NCBI RefSeq assembly: GCF_035594125.1
Contig: NW_026973706.1
Location: forward strand, 688,716 to 752,715
Length of the DNA stretch: 64,000 nt
Source of the DNA: Scylla paramamosain
Taxonomy: Eukaryota > Arthropoda > Malacostraca > Decapoda > Portunidae
Reading direction: 5' to 3'
Both the position numbers and the translations under genes were made by a program. The notes beneath the pieces were generated by a model that saw only the letters and a list, made by a program, of their open reading frames with translations, did not search any database and had not been told where the DNA came from. Shown in pieces: positions 1-18,329 of this stretch (within the stretch, counting starts at the first letter, position 1; every line of letters begins with the position of its first letter).

Positions 1-68
1 GGTGTCTTGTCTGGGCCCACCCCGTGTGGGATTGCCAGCCTGGTATATAGACAGATAGAAAACTGAAT
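1..68. repeat. Dispersed repeat copy, cut by window edge
   Basis: The first 68 bases closely resemble a segment at 21655-21725 inside a CSN4 intron. Both share TTGTCTGGG, CACCCC, TGTG, GATT, GCCTGGTAT and AGACAGA in the same order and spacing. Two unlinked copies imply an interspersed repeat, possibly a SINE tail. The left part lies outside the window and no RNA polymerase III boxes can be judged. Confidence 0.55.
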
Positions 69-442
69 AGTGCTGAATGAGTTACACAAGCAAACACATA
101 AAGCGTAAAAACTTGCGCAGGGACACGAACAGTCTCTGAGTCGTTAAATGTTTCATAATGGTGTAGTTATGTTGCACCATACGTGAGATTTGGCTTGTCA
201 GATAAATACATGGAGTGTGACGCCTCGCTGTGACCCTATTCTGGGCCGCATCGGAACAAGCAGCGGGGCAGAGGAGAGGCGGGGCGGGGCGGTGGGACGG
301 GGCGGAGAGGTTCCATGATACTCTAACCAGACCCCCGTGAAGCAGAGCAGTAATATGCGACCCGGTGACAGACAGCCCGCCCCCACCGCTCGTTTGTTAT
401 CTCCCTAACACACACACACACGCACACACAAGAGTAATATGC

Positions 443-560
443 GTGTATTACCTCATAACAAAACCGCATTACAAAGTTATACAAGCGTGGCAGGGGACTT
501 CCTTGCATGTATTGCCTCATAACAAAACCACATTACAAAGTTATACAAGTGTGGCAGCAG
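443..560. repeat. Two-copy tandem repeat, 64-bp period
   Basis: The string CCTCATAACAAAAC begins at 451 and again at 515. The flanking text (ATTACAAAGTTATACAAG then TGTGGCAG or CGTGGCAG) repeats with a few substitutions. It follows a short (AC)n run at 407-430. No coding function is apparent; the open frame across it is not supported by any recognisable domain. Confidence 0.75.
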
Positions 561-1462
561 AGTCCCTTCAGTGCAATATCAAGCGAGCGGTGGCCGGAGC
601 TGGCGGAGTGGTCAGCGGCCCGTCAGTGTGTGACCAGCGGTGTCGCGTTTTTGTAACATTTTGTAACTCCAAACACTCACTTCTTTCACTATCCTGGATG
701 GCAGGGGATGTAATGATGAGGGAAGAGAGTGCATGAAGTCAAAAAAACCTTGCATAGAATATTTTGTCAGGGTGAAATTGTGGGAAGATTGTTATTTGGC
801 TTTGAAAACAATGAAGCTGAGGAAACAAGAGATCTAATATACAGACTTTAGCGAAAGGGAAAGAATCTGGAAAAGGAGATACATAACTATAAGGAAATCT
901 CTAAAGAGCAGACACACACTAAATGCTACACATACCGCCTAATGCAATTTTTAAGCCACCAACACCCAGAACTCTTTCATAGTAATTAGAATGCATTCCC
1001 GCACATTCCAAGACGAATTACTTTGCGATAGCAACAAACAGCGGAAATAAATGAGCTTGCGTATGCCACCTCGATTAAATGCATTTCAGCTTGCTTAATG
1101 AGCCCAGCGCGAATATTTGAACAACACGGCTGTGCAATATTCGCTAATGGAGTTATCACGTAATTATTAAAAGGAAAACAATTGCTTTCCGTGACACTTC
1201 CTCGGCAATTGATATTAGTGATTATCAAACAAGCCAAACAAGCAGATGATACCTTATCTGTTACGATAAGAGAACCAGTGATACAAACATTCGCCATACT
1301 TTTCCTTGAAGCTTCGTCTAATCAATCTAATCTCATAACTCTTAATTAATGAAAGTTCGGGTTACTTTTTTGGAGTCCTTACTTGTATCTTGAGCTCCAC
1401 CGCAGACACAAAGACGCACCATGGATCATATTCTGAAACGTCTCTGCGTCTTATCTCGACTC
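561..1462. other. No recognisable gene
   Basis: AT-rich unique-looking sequence. Open frames are short and unlike any family I recognise. I see no RNA gene. Confidence 0.5.
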
Positions 1463-1605
1463 GACCAATGAGTGCGTTGATATTTGACGTCAAACTAACC
1501 TAAACAGTATTAGATCTTCTAAAGCCAAACTAACAAAACCAAGCTAACCTAAATAGTACTAGATCTCTTAAATTCAATCTAACCTAAACAGTATTAGTGG
1601 AAGGC
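1463..1605. repeat. AACCTAAACAGTATTAG repeat block, copy 1
   Basis: Contains several degenerate units built on AACCTAAAYAGTATTAGAT followed by CTTAAAGCCAA-like text. It is preceded by CCAATGAGTGCGTTGATATT. The same lead-in and units recur at 2190-2385, so the block is duplicated about 730 bp downstream. Confidence 0.7.
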
Positions 1606-2189
1606 ATTCGGGTTCCGAAGTGTGTTTCATGGTGCCGGTGACAGGTTAACAAGGATTCTACACCATCACTGGAAAAAAAAAAAAAAAAAAGGAAAAGAAA
1701 ATGAAAACCCGACTTCTCATCTCTGTAGCCTTTGAAAATAGTCTTGATGAGAACCTAAAGCGTTTCAGAGTACGGGTTACATGAAAACGACACAGATAAG
1801 AATGACAACAAAAGTGTTGGCAGTGTCTCGTCACACGCTTGGATTGTGAATGTGAGCAGCTTCAAATTACTACCGGTCGTTACACAACAACACAGAAATC
1901 AGTGTGTGCTTATTTATGCATCACTCTGTCATTATACTGTATTACAACTACACTAATCACCTGTATCTCTTAAACCCCCTCTTACACGACACACAATAAA
2001 GAGTGTATTTCCATCTCTTAACAGCCAAACTAAATACATGTCGCCCTTTGAGCCTGCCAATAACAAGACAACTTAGAATGCCAATCTGAAGCTTAACATT
2101 GTGATCTGTGGCTGCCAGTAACAACACAAGCAGCCTGCACGCCCCGCTGCCTCAGTACACTCAGTTACCTCAGTCCCTCACCACTAGAT
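1606..2189. other. No recognisable gene
   Basis: Spacer between the two repeat blocks, with a poly(A) run at about 1673-1690. No credible coding or RNA feature seen. Confidence 0.5.
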
Positions 2190-2385
2190 AACCAATAAGT
2201 GCGTTGATATTTGAAGCCAGACTAACCTAAACAGTATTAGATCTTCTAAAGCCAAACTAACATAAACCAAACTACCTAAATAGTATTAGATATCTTAAAT
2301 CCAACCTAAACAGTATGAGCCAAACTAACATAAACAGTATTAGATCTCCTGAAGCTAAAGTAACCTAAGTAGTATTAGATCTCGT
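2190..2385. repeat. AACCTAAACAGTATTAG repeat block, copy 2
   Basis: Begins with CCAATAAGTGCGTTGATATT, matching the lead-in at 1463 with one substitution. It then carries about four degenerate units of the AACCTAAACAGTATTAGAT type, one more than copy 1. The pattern fits a locally expanding minisatellite inside a segmental duplication. Confidence 0.7.
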
Positions 2386-2607
2386 ATACTCCTCACATAT
2401 GCGGACGAAGCACAATAATTATTCCACGTGTATCATCAGTAAAGAGTTAAGTGGTGAGATGGATTTCGCTCAGCTGCTGGTGGTGTGTGGCGATGGTAGT
2501 GGTGATGGCGGTGATAGTGGTGGTGGTGGTGGATTGGCGCCGAGGATGGAATGAAGTGATCGAGTGTGCCAACAAGATTATGAAGGCAGGGTGATTATAC
2601 AGCTGTG

Positions 2608-2608
<1 letters not shown>

Positions 2609-2701
<93 letters not shown>

Positions 2702-3129
2702 CGAAACATGTAGATTAGCGGGACAGTTTCCAATATTTCATACAAGAAAATAAAAAAAAGGGGGAGAAAAGTAAAAACATGATGTAGGGAAGGAATGGAG
2801 AAAGGATGGAAGAAAGGAAAGAACGAAGGAACGAAGGAACGAAGGAAAGAAGGAAGGAGGAAAGTAAGGTATGAGGTAGGGAAGGAGGGAAGGATGGAAT
2901 GAAGAGAGCTGGTTGGTTCATCACGTAGTAAAAAGTTCTTCAGGTTCTCGTCTCTATTAAGGCAGCTGATGATTAAAGGAGAGAAAGATAAATCGATGCA
3001 AACTGCTCCCTGATTTCCCAAACGGCTGAATACTCACTTTTTTTTTCTAGTCTCCCTCTTACAGCTGAAAAAAGGGGAAGAAACTAAGTTAATCTTTGTA
3101 ACTACTCTGCAGCGAATATGAAAGGTATG

Positions 3130-3220
<91 letters not shown>

Positions 3221-3330
3221 AAATAGTTTCTTTTGCTCTCTAAGGGCCACTGCTGAGTTCCTTCAATTTAGCCAAAGAGCAACAAAATCCAGAGAGCTAT
3301 TTAAGATCGTCAAAGGAGATTACAGAACTG

Positions 3331-3403
<73 letters not shown>

Positions 3404-3443
3404 AGAAGAAGAAGAAGAAGAAGAAGAAGAAGAAGAAGAAGAA

Positions 3444-3484
<41 letters not shown>

Positions 3485-3608
3485 AGACAGCCCGGGCAGT
3501 GTTCGGAGCGGTGTTGTCACCACCACGAAGGTTCGACAGATGGCTCAGGAAATGTTTCAAATTGAGAAGTGCCAACTTTTTTAATCTGGTGTTCGCGACA
3601 GTTGGACC

Positions 3609-3669
<61 letters not shown>

Positions 3670-3670
3670 T
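2609..3670. repeat. Microsatellite cluster (GA)n, (CT)n, (AAG)n
   Basis: Long perfect tracts: (GA)n at about 2611-2698, (CT)n at 3135-3218, (GA)n at 3334-3400 running directly into (AAG)n to about 3485, and (GA)n at 3614-3666. Open frames spanning them encode only Ser-Leu, Arg-Glu or poly-Ser runs and are not genes. Confidence 0.95.
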
Positions 3671-5091
3671 TAATGTTACTTTCGTGAGGTAAAACTCTTC
3701 TGAGCAGTTAGTTTTACATTCCAGCAGAGAGTTTCCTTCTTCTTCTTCTTCTTTTTTTCATGTATCTTTATATAAGTTAATATTTTCTTACTTTTCCTTT
3801 TGTTATTTGAATTATTTCCCTCCTTTCCTTTTTCTCTTATTTTTTTTCTACATTTTCATTTTTCATTCTACTTTTCCTTCCCAACATAGGTTATAGTGAA
3901 GACCTTGTATCATTTATTTACTAAGGATGAAGAACAATCATAGACGCGCCCTTTCATACAAAAAACCCAAGCTGTACAGTTGTTCTGGTGTGAATGTGAA
4001 AGGTCATTACTGCGTGACCCTTAACGACGTCTAGATGACCCGCCGAGACTCCTCGTAGTAGCAGGACAGTTTGATTCACTCGTAGTTCAGGAGGTTCGCC
4101 TTTGTAACGCCACTCGCTCGTTTTCTTTCCTTCGTCCAAATAACCCGTCTTTCAATTTCTATTCTCCTATCTTCTTGAATTTATGTCCTTTTATATGTTC
4201 TGTATTTTCATTATCAAGTGTCTGCCTGTTGTGTCCCCCTCTTTCTTTTCGTATGAGGAGCCACAGTCATTACAGGCCGTGATTTGCTCCTGACGCTGCG
4301 CACTTCTACTTTAAACGTCTCAGCACGCTGGAATGACGACACCAAAACATGCAAATGCTGCCTCGCCTCGCCTTGCTTCTGACTCTCGCCGAGCTCCCTT
4401 AACAGTCCCTCTGGCACTTTTGTCTCCTCGCACACAGGAGGCGGCAATTCGCTGGCCTTTTCCCTTCCTTTATTGGCCTGGGTGTATCTGTGTAAATCTT
4501 GAAAACGGAGTGATGTAGATGTGAGGGTCACCAGGTGTGTCTCGCCTGGGAGGGTCCCCAGCACCCTGCCTCCATCGCTCTTCACCCTCTCTTGCTGCGG
4601 CCCAAAGCTGCTTCACTCGAGCACCTGACAGCCCCTCGCACCGCCCCTCGCCTTTTCTAACAACTGCACTGCTACGGAATTTCAAAGCTACGTGATTTCT
4701 TTTCTGGAAACACGCGACGCTGCACCTTCTGTGTGAAGTGTCCTGTGTGTGCGTCGCTTGTTACTCTCCGCCACCACCACCACGACTTTATATCACTCCT
4801 GGCCAAATAGAGCAGTCTGCATTTCATTCCTCAACCCCTTTTATTCCTCGATTTGATAGACGGAATCTGAGAATACCTTATTTCTTTTCATCTCATTTTG
4901 ATTTCGCTCTCTCCTCCATGTATTCAGTTCTTGGATGCATGGAAAACTACGCGGTTCCTTTGCCTCGGAAGTCTGATTGTACGCACACACATTCTCCCTC
5001 CCTTCGCTGAGTCGCTTCCATGTAAGATCCAATACCGCCTGTTATCCTGTTAGCGCGGCAGCGTCTTAAGGGGCTCGAGCTGGATTTTTCC

Positions 5092-5095
<4 letters not shown>
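3671..5095. other. No recognisable gene
   Basis: Pyrimidine-rich sequence with short open frames on both strands that show no domain or splice pattern I can support. Confidence 0.5.
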
Positions 5096-5435
<340 letters not shown>

Positions 5436-5915
5436 AGCGCGCACCTCACCCAAGCATGAAAGAAAGCAAGACAATGTGGCGCATCGATAATTTCGCAGAC
5501 ACTCCCCGTATCACTCTCGTCCTGCACTTTACCCTTACCGCAGAGTACACGGGAGCCCGCCGAGCCTCCCCTCCCGCCCTGGGCCCGCCAACATACAGGA
5601 GCACACGGCAAGGCGACACAAAGGCCGGGAAGAGCACCGCACTCAAAGAAGGAAAGATAGAAGAGTCGATACTACAGGAATGCAATCAGGAAGGCGCAAC
5701 AAAGCTCCCGATAACACAGGAAAGCTTGCAAATATAGCTGCGTACATTGCCATACATCGCTGTACTATAAAAATTAACATGAGGGAGGAACAAACATTAA
5801 CAGACCTGTATGATATGGTTTGATTTACTGTTTCAATTAAGCATGAACTATTGATATGGAAGGCGCGATGTAAATTCTATTAACTATTATACTTTGGGTT
5901 ACTCCCGTTAGGTGT

Positions 5916-6035
5916 GGTCACAGCGAATTATTCGTCTCCATCTTACTCTGTCTGTTGCGTCTTCAGTTATATTCATCATCCGCTTGTCTTCCTTCAGTGC
6001 ATCCAATAAATTTATCTTTGGTCTTCCCTCAGCTT
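5916..6035 (-). pseudogene. Fragment of a non-LTR retrotransposon tail
   Basis: Minus-strand translation gives a GRPK-like start, then an LKEDKRM stretch and EDATDRVRWRRIIR. This is the C-terminal pattern (GRPxxxxxDxVKEDM, EDAxDRxRWRxxIRxxDP) of many animal LINE reverse-transcriptase ORFs. Only about 40 residues survive and no catalytic part is present, so it is a decayed 3' remnant. The match is from memory of the family pattern. Confidence 0.5.
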
Positions 6036-7397
6036 AGTTGGTTTATAACCAGCACCCTCCTCCCCAGGTCTCTCCTCTGCACACCAGCCACTCTCAATCT
6101 CGTCTCTCTACTCTTGCCCTAATTGACGCACGGGCACGGGTTCTATGAACATTATACATGGAGGTATTTTAAGCGTGTTTTCTTACATAACAATAACGAC
6201 AGAGTAACTTTTAATTGATATTTCATAATAAGCTTCCTCTTCAAATAGAATTATCTGCCGATAACTTTTCATAGAGCGGGAATATTTGAAGTTCCCTTGA
6301 TTATCTCGTGGATTATCAACCATTCTGCGCTGAGTGGTGTTGCTTTTGTCCGCAAATTAGGTCTCATTGCTGTGAAAACGTGAAGTAGATAAACCCAGCT
6401 CTCCTAGTAATATAGATTATTCCATGTAACCTCGCATAATCCCGTGTTATCCACCTTAATGTATCGTGATGTTTTGGTCTTGCCTCTGCCCTGATCCGCC
6501 TCGCCTCAGTATGTCACTGTACAGATGGGAACAGCTGGTGTAAGCCTCCCCTTGCAAAACAATTCATATTTCAAAGATCAAAACGTTAACAGCATAATAT
6601 AGCTGATTTGTACACATGAAGGACTATATAATAGCAAAGGTGTTACCCTCAGACTATTACCTCCATGACCCCTTGAACACACAACACAACCCCAGCGGCC
6701 CATTAATGTGGCGTGACAAAACTCCTATACATAAAGGGATAACAGATACATCACCCTAGACCAATATTTCCACAACTACTTAAAGCCACCAAACAACTCT
6801 TGCGGTCCACTCATGCAGCATAAACAAAACCCTTATAGCATTATATAATATATTACAGAATGCTACACATTAGGAGACAACAAATTACATCACCATTGCA
6901 CCAATATCCCCACGATTTCTCAATACCACCGGCAACGCAGCCGTCCACTGAAGCGACCATAGCAGAAGCCTTGCACTCCATTCCGCCCACAATTTTGGCA
7001 GAGGTACTATCTGCTCCGCCACGCTGACTGAGTATTCCCGCCTTGATGTGAGGAAAGGAACAGGTAAAAAATGGCCGCATGCTGGAAATGTGGAAATGTT
7101 GATGAGGTGGCGGGCCTTCACAGGGTCCTGATAACATTGGTGTCAAAGGAAGGGCAAAATTGCACCCCACGTGACCACGCCTGTTTTGACACGCCGCGCT
7201 GGGAGGACTCAGGGACGAGCCGCTGTGACGTTATGGAGCCTGGCCCCCTTCATTGCCGGCACCTGTGATTGTGTCTCCATCACACATACACACACTTGCA
7301 CAGGCGGCAGAATAACATTGGTTCATCAGTTGAAGGGAGGAAGGAGCGCCGCGGGACATGCCACTCGAGCACTCCTCTGATATTAATGTTATTATGG

Positions 7398-7399
<2 letters not shown>
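6036..7399. other. No recognisable gene
   Basis: Mostly unique AT-rich sequence. Open frames near 6853-7380 overlap on both strands, lack recognisable domains and end in microsatellite. A short (AC)n is present near 7281-7295. Confidence 0.5.
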
Positions 7400-9042
<1,643 letters not shown>

Positions 9043-9117
9043 TTATTTGCTGCACAATGTTTAATATATCTGCTGGTGTTTTTTTCTTTTTTCTTCTTCT
9101 CAGTGTTCTTCCATGAA

Positions 9118-9545
9118 AACATGAGATAATAAGGGAAGCTGCAAGAAGCCATCAGGCCTACACGTGGCAGCCCCTGTATGAAATACACCTACCTATCTCT
9201 ACCTATCATCCCGATCCATAAATTTGTCTAATCTTCTTTTAAAGCTCCCTATTGACTCAACACTACAAACCTGATTATTGAGGTTGTTCCATTCATATAC
9301 CACTCTATTTCAGAACTAATTCCTTCCTATCTCTTTCTTGAACCTAAATTTTTCAAGTCTGAAACCGTTATTTCTTGTTATATCCTGATTATTGATCATA
9401 AGAATTTTGTTTACGTCCCCCTTGTTATAATCCCTAAACCACTTAAAGACTAGTAGTTTGTTTTTGTTCCGTTCTTCATTGTTTTTCCTATGTGTCCCTT
9501 TGAAATCTATATAGACGCTCCCACAACATGCAGGTGAAAAAAAAA
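9118..9545 (-). pseudogene. 3' end of a CR1/L2-like LINE, copy A
   Basis: Minus-strand reading shows VFKWFRDYNKGDVNKIL, ITRNNGF, LEKFRFKKEIGRN and then stop codons. This is the C-terminal tail of a LINE reverse-transcriptase ORF. The 3' untranslated part (minus strand: GTATTTCATACAGGGGCTGC and AGCTTCCCTTATT) matches the copy at 56325-57215 closely. It is 5'-truncated and decayed by stops and indels. Confidence 0.8.
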
Positions 9546-10568
<1,023 letters not shown>

Positions 10569-10833
10569 GCGGGACACAAGTCACCGCTCCTAGCACTCCG
10601 TTTTCTATTTCATTATCACCCTTCCGTTTTCACTCTCTCTACTGCACACGCTCTTGTCTTTCATATCTTTATACATTTCTCTTACTTGTCACATTCTTTG
10701 CACGCTCTTTAACACATGTGTTACACATCTTCTCAACACATCTTACTACTCCTTTCTTCACACAGACATACACACACACATACACTCTTTTTTTCCATAA
10801 TTTTGTATGTGTCGTTTGTTGTGTTTAGTGATT

Positions 10834-12104
10834 GCGAGGCCAGGGCTGCCCTCATCGTCCGCCACACGATGGAGGAAGCCGACGTGACTGACCAGCCCTT
10901 CTCCCTTCAAGAGCTGGAGCGGGCTAGGAGGAGAGGCCGCGACACGGCAGCGGGGGCGGACGGCGTGCCATACTCCATGTTGGCGCACGCTGGGCCGGCT
11001 GGGGACGCCGCGCTGTTGGCCACCATCAACGCCTCATGGATGGCGGGCTGTCTGCCGCCCGCGTGGAAGGAAGCCGACATTCAGCCGATTCCAAAGCCGA
11101 GGGAGCCCACCAAGATCAGACCCATCTCTCTCCTCAGCTGCACGGCCAAAACGGCTGAGAGGATGGTGCTCGCGCGGCTACAGTGGCGCGTGGGGCCCTC
11201 TCACCCACATGTGTTCGGCTACACCCGCGGAGTGAGCACGGCAGACAGCATCCTCGCCCTGCTGACCCAAATTGACCACCGCCCCGCCGTCATCGTCTTC
11301 ATCGACCTCGAGAAGGCGTTCGAGCTAGCCAGCCCTCACGCCATCCTCGACGCACTCGTGCGGAAAGGGGTGCGAGGAAGGCTGCTGGCCTGGCTCCGCG
11401 ACTACCTGCAGCGCCGCCGCGCCAGGGTTAGGTTCCAGGGCCTGAGGTCGACCTTCAAGGTACTTGAGAACGGGACGCCCCAGGGCGGCATCCTCAGCCC
11501 TCTACTGTTCAACCTGCTGATGGAACAGCTAGTGGCACTGCCTTTCCACGCTGGCACCGTCCTGCTGAGCTACGCCGATGACCTCGCCCTCGTCGTCACC
11601 GGAAGGGGCAACAAGCTCAGGAGGACGCAGCAGGCACTCGACCTCATCAGCGGGAAATGCCAGGACCTGGGGCTCAAGATCTCGGCAGAGAAGTCCCGGG
11701 CCATGATGGTGAAGGCGGCAGACCCAACCTGGCAGCTCCGCGTCCAGGGAGTTGAGCTGGCATGGACCAACTCCTACCAGTACCTCGGTGTGTGGGTGGA
11801 CAAGCGGCTGTCCTTCACAGCCCACGCCGCCTACCTGAGGGAGAGGACGCAGTCTAGGCTGAACGTGATGCGGGCCATGACGCGAATCAGCGCGGGCGCC
11901 ACTTTTTCCGTCCTGCGCCAGTACTACGTGCACGCTGTTCGCTCGCTGGTGGATTACAGCGCCCCCGTCCTCATAGCACTCTCTCCAAACCAGCAGGAGC
12001 GGATCGAGGTGCTACAAAACACCGCAATGAGGACCATGCTGGGGGCACCGAGGTGGTCCAGCGCATGCGTCATGCAGAGCGAGACCAGACTGGTACCCCT
12101 CACC
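10834..12104 (+). pseudogene. LINE reverse-transcriptase part (RT plus RNase H type), 5' part missing
   Basis: The long frame encodes a reverse transcriptase with intact core motifs: IRPISLL, the catalytic aspartate in FIDLEKAFE, GTPQGGILSPLLFN and the YADD box. A connection domain reaches about 12104. The endonuclease and ORF1 expected upstream are absent. The first 35 bases (10834-10868) instead duplicate the 3' end of the same ORF at 14486-14520, so this 5' boundary is a rearrangement junction. After the hAT insertion the reading frame resumes at 13384. RT with a downstream RNase H points to the I superfamily of non-LTR elements (family knowledge). Confidence 0.85.
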
Positions 12105-13383
12105 CAGAGTTGCCAGGTCCGTGGTTTTCTCGCCCAATTGGGCTCTTTTTCCTGGTATTGGGCGTGAAAAACATGGTTTCCGCGGTTTGGCGCTTTTTGG
12201 GCTCTTTTTACCGCAGTTGGGCTATTTTCTGGGCTACTTATATTTGAAAATATATAATATACTCTTGCCTTCCCGACATACCAAATGAGGGAGTAGACTC
12301 ACTCGTATGATAAGGAGTGGCGCCAGGTCAGCCAGTAGAAGGGTGGTGTGAACAAGTCTCCCCTCTCCCTAAGGGGATTACTACTAGGGCCGCATGACCT
12401 CATTAAGACTGTAGGGCATCCATCCTGAACACCTGCATGCCGCACCCATAATTTCCACATTCACCTCACAGCACACACACTGAAACACAGCCACTTTATT
12501 TATTCTCAGCCTCGTAGCTGCCTCAGCCTGCCTGGAGGAGATACAAGTATACTGGATGCAGGCCACGTGCATACGTGTGTACGTATGCACGTGAACATGA
12601 GCAAGTGGTCGAAATACAGCAAAAAATACTGTAAAGAGTGGGAACAAGAGGACGGGCTCAAGACAACAAAGTGTTAGCACCGTGTATGCTGAAGGAACTG
12701 TGTTGTGACATTGGCAAAAGTGAATATTCATTGATAATACACGAAAGTACTGACAATAATAGGAAGAAAAAGCTGTGTATTGTTGTTGTTGTTGTTGTTC
12801 GGTACCCAAGTTACGAACAGAAAAGAATCATAACATCATTCTTGGGACTTGTTGAACTCGATAGAAGCACTGCTGAGGCTGTTACAGCATCTTTGCTTGA
12901 GTTCCTGAAAAAAAAGGTAAATCTAGACATAAAAAAGTGTATTGGTTTGGCAAGTGATGGCTGTAACACAATGTCCGGAGCACACAACTCCGTAACCTCA
13001 CGATTACGTGAAATAAATCCGGAGGTTACACACATCAAGTGCATTTGCCACTCGTTACAATTATGCATGTCGTATGCCATGAAACCTTGAGTTCATGGTA
13101 TCGCAGACATATAAGTATTTTTCGAATAGCTCTCTCCGACAGCAGAAAAATATGCAGAGGTGTACGCTACCATCAATGTGGGAGAACAGCCCCTCAAGAT
13201 GTTGTTGCAGCAGCTGTCTGACACAAGGTGGCTTGCTATTATTATGCATGTTATTCATGCATAATATTATTATGCATATTATTCACAAAATATTGGGCTC
13301 TTTTGGAGGGTGGAGTCCGCGGGTTTTGGGCTCTTGTTGGAGTAAAAGAGCGCGGGAATACTGCCGCAGACCTGGCAACCCTG
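12105..13383 (+). mobile_element. hAT-type DNA transposon remnant, 1,279 bp
   Basis: The left end CAGAGTTGCCAGGTCCGTGG and the inverted right end CAGGGTTGCCAGGTCTGCGG differ at three of 20 positions. Both are classic hAT termini. The element is flanked by a perfect 8-bp duplication CCCTCACC (12097-12104 and 13384-13391), the hAT hallmark. It interrupts the LINE ORF. Several TGGGCTCTTTT motifs lie near both ends. It is too short to encode a full transposase, so it is non-autonomous. Confidence 0.93.
12690..13210 (+). pseudogene. hAT transposase fragment
   Basis: The plus-strand frame gives LCCDIGKSEYSLIIHESTD, then, after a (GTT)n interruption, a block with ITSFLGLVELD, CIGLASDGCNTMSG, and HIKCICHSLQLC. 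These resemble the RNase H-like core of hAT transposases of the animal ZBED/DUF4371 type (LASDGCNxMxG, then CxxHSLxLC). After about 13085 similarity continues in another frame (INVGEQPLKM, TRWLA-like residues), so there is at least one frameshift. N-terminal zinc finger and C-terminal dimerisation region are missing. Confidence 0.75.
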
Positions 13384-14571
13384 CCCTCACCACCAGGGTA
13401 CAGCAGATCACGGCCTGCCGCGTAGCGAGGGTGCTGCAGCGTGACGCGGAGGGAGTGCCGAATCTCTCCGCCGCAACCCGTGGCTGCTGCAGTGCACGCT
13501 GGCTACCCACAACCTGGCTCGCATGGAGAACTGGCCACAGGGCAGGCGGACCTCCCTGCCCCCACCTTCCGCGCCCCACCCCCGTGGGAGCCACGCGCGG
13601 CAGAGTTCTCCGCCACACAGCTGCCCGCCAGCAAGGCGCTCTGCGCCGTGGAGGAGATGCGGCAGCACGCCTTCATGGCCATGGCGCAGGTCACCGAGCC
13701 AGACAGTGTTGTGTACTACACCGACGGCTCGGCTGACCCTGACAGCGGAAGGACGGGCGCTGCTGCCATCACCAGAGGGGCCGAGGTGTGTGAGAGGACT
13801 CCCGACCACTGCTCCACCCTGCAGACAGAACTGGTGGCCATCCTGCTGGCCCTGGAGCACGCTCAACACCGGCGGGAGCGCACCGTGGTGCTCCACACCG
13901 ACTCCAGAACGGGGCTACAGGCTCTACAACAGCCGTATCCCAGCGACAACGTGGGCCTCGTCACCGCCATCCTGGGTAGCCTCCAGAGCCTCGCCGCGCA
14001 GGGGCGGCGGGTGAGGCTCAACTGGATACCCAGCCACGTGGGAGTACGAGGCAACGAGGCTGCTGACGCAGCCGCCAAGAGAGCTGCTAGTGGCCCCCAG
14101 GTGACAAGGCATGTGCCGCCCAGCCTGAGCCAAGTGAGGGCGCGAGCCAGGCTCGCCGCAACCAAGCGCGCCCGCCACACGCACCGGCAGCTGGAAACAA
14201 GGAAGAGACAGGCAGCTTGGTACGCCTCCGCCACTGGCTACCAGTCGTTGGACGCCTCCCAGCAGCAGCCCAGAGCAGACGGCGTGTTGCTGCAGCGCGT
14301 AAGGCTGGGCTACTGCACCAGGGAACAGCTGTACGACGACTTTCGGGGGCAGGAGTGCGACCACTGCGGGAGGCACAGCCGCCACCCGCTAGTGCACTAC
14401 CTACTGTCCTGTCCGGCCACCGCCGCCCTCAGACCAACGCCGCCACCACCGGCCCATCCTGTAGGCGGTGATCTCCTCAGCAGCCGCGAGGCCAGGGCTG
14501 CCCTCATCGTCCGCCACACGCCCACAGATCTGATGCTGCGAGTTCTCAGGGCAGCGCCCCCGCCCCGCTGA
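13384..14571 (+). pseudogene. LINE C-terminal part: RNase H and zinc knuckle
   Basis: This continues the LINE ORF beyond the hAT insertion. The frame is preserved across the duplicated target. It then needs one shift near 13450-13480 to reach the RNase H frame, so this copy is broken. RNase H catalytic residues are all visible: D in YYTDGSA, E in QTELVAI, D in HTDSRT and D in NEAADAAAKRA. A CDHC...H...C zinc knuckle follows near 14357-14412 and the ORF ends at 14571. Confidence 0.85.
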
Positions 14572-15043
14572 TCAGGTCGCAGCTCCTTTCCTGACCGGCG
14601 AGCAGCACTCCTCGCCGCGCCACCGCACCGCCCACCACCGGGACCCAAGACTCCCCCACCTGCGGGCTGGTGCCCGCTTTGTGTATTATGTACATTCATG
14701 TATATTTTTTCCTTTGTGCAATATGTATATATGTATATGTTGACATAATACTCAATAAACCTTTAATAATAAAAATAAAGTCCGCCACACGCCCACAGAC
14801 CTGATGCTGCGAGTTCTCAGGGCAGCGCCCCCGCCCCGCTGAACAGGTCGCAGCTCCTTTCCTAACCGGCGAGCAGCACTCCTCGCCGCGCCACAGCACC
14901 GCCCACCACCGGGCCCCAAGACTCCCCCACCTGCGGGCTGGTGCCCGCTTTGTGTATTATGTACATTCATGTATATTTTTTCCTTTGTGCAATATGTATA
15001 TATGTATATGTTGACATAATACTCAATAAACCTTTAATAATAA
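14509..15043 (+). repeat. Tandem duplication of the LINE 3' end, 271-bp period
   Basis: GTCCGCCACACGCCCACAG begins at 14509 and again at 14780. The following C-terminal codons, 3' UTR, and tail (ACTCAATAAACCTTTAATAAT) repeat with only a few substitutions. The first copy ends near 14771 and the second near 15043. This could come from template jumping at insertion or from a second 5'-truncated insertion into the first tail. Confidence 0.9.
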
Positions 15044-15221
15044 TTGTTGAATAAATAGAGAATACCCAGGCTAAGTTTCCTTTGCCAGAGCTACAATGTT
15101 GTAACACTGGAAACTGTTACCCTTAAAGGACTAAACACTGCTATGACCAAGAGGCATAGTTGGGAGCCTAAACTTCTCGCTTGAGCGACTCCCGGGCGGC
15201 CAAGTAGCACTTCACCTTCGC

Positions 15222-18329
<3,108 letters not shown>

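Noticed and set aside
2578..3575. Long Ser-Leu, poly-Ser and poly-Phe open frames
   Set aside because: They are translations of (GA)n, (CT)n and (AAG)n microsatellites with no flanking gene structure.
13095..13736. 213-aa frame spanning the hAT right end
   Set aside because: It runs from hAT into LINE sequence across the insertion junction, so it is chimeric and not a gene.
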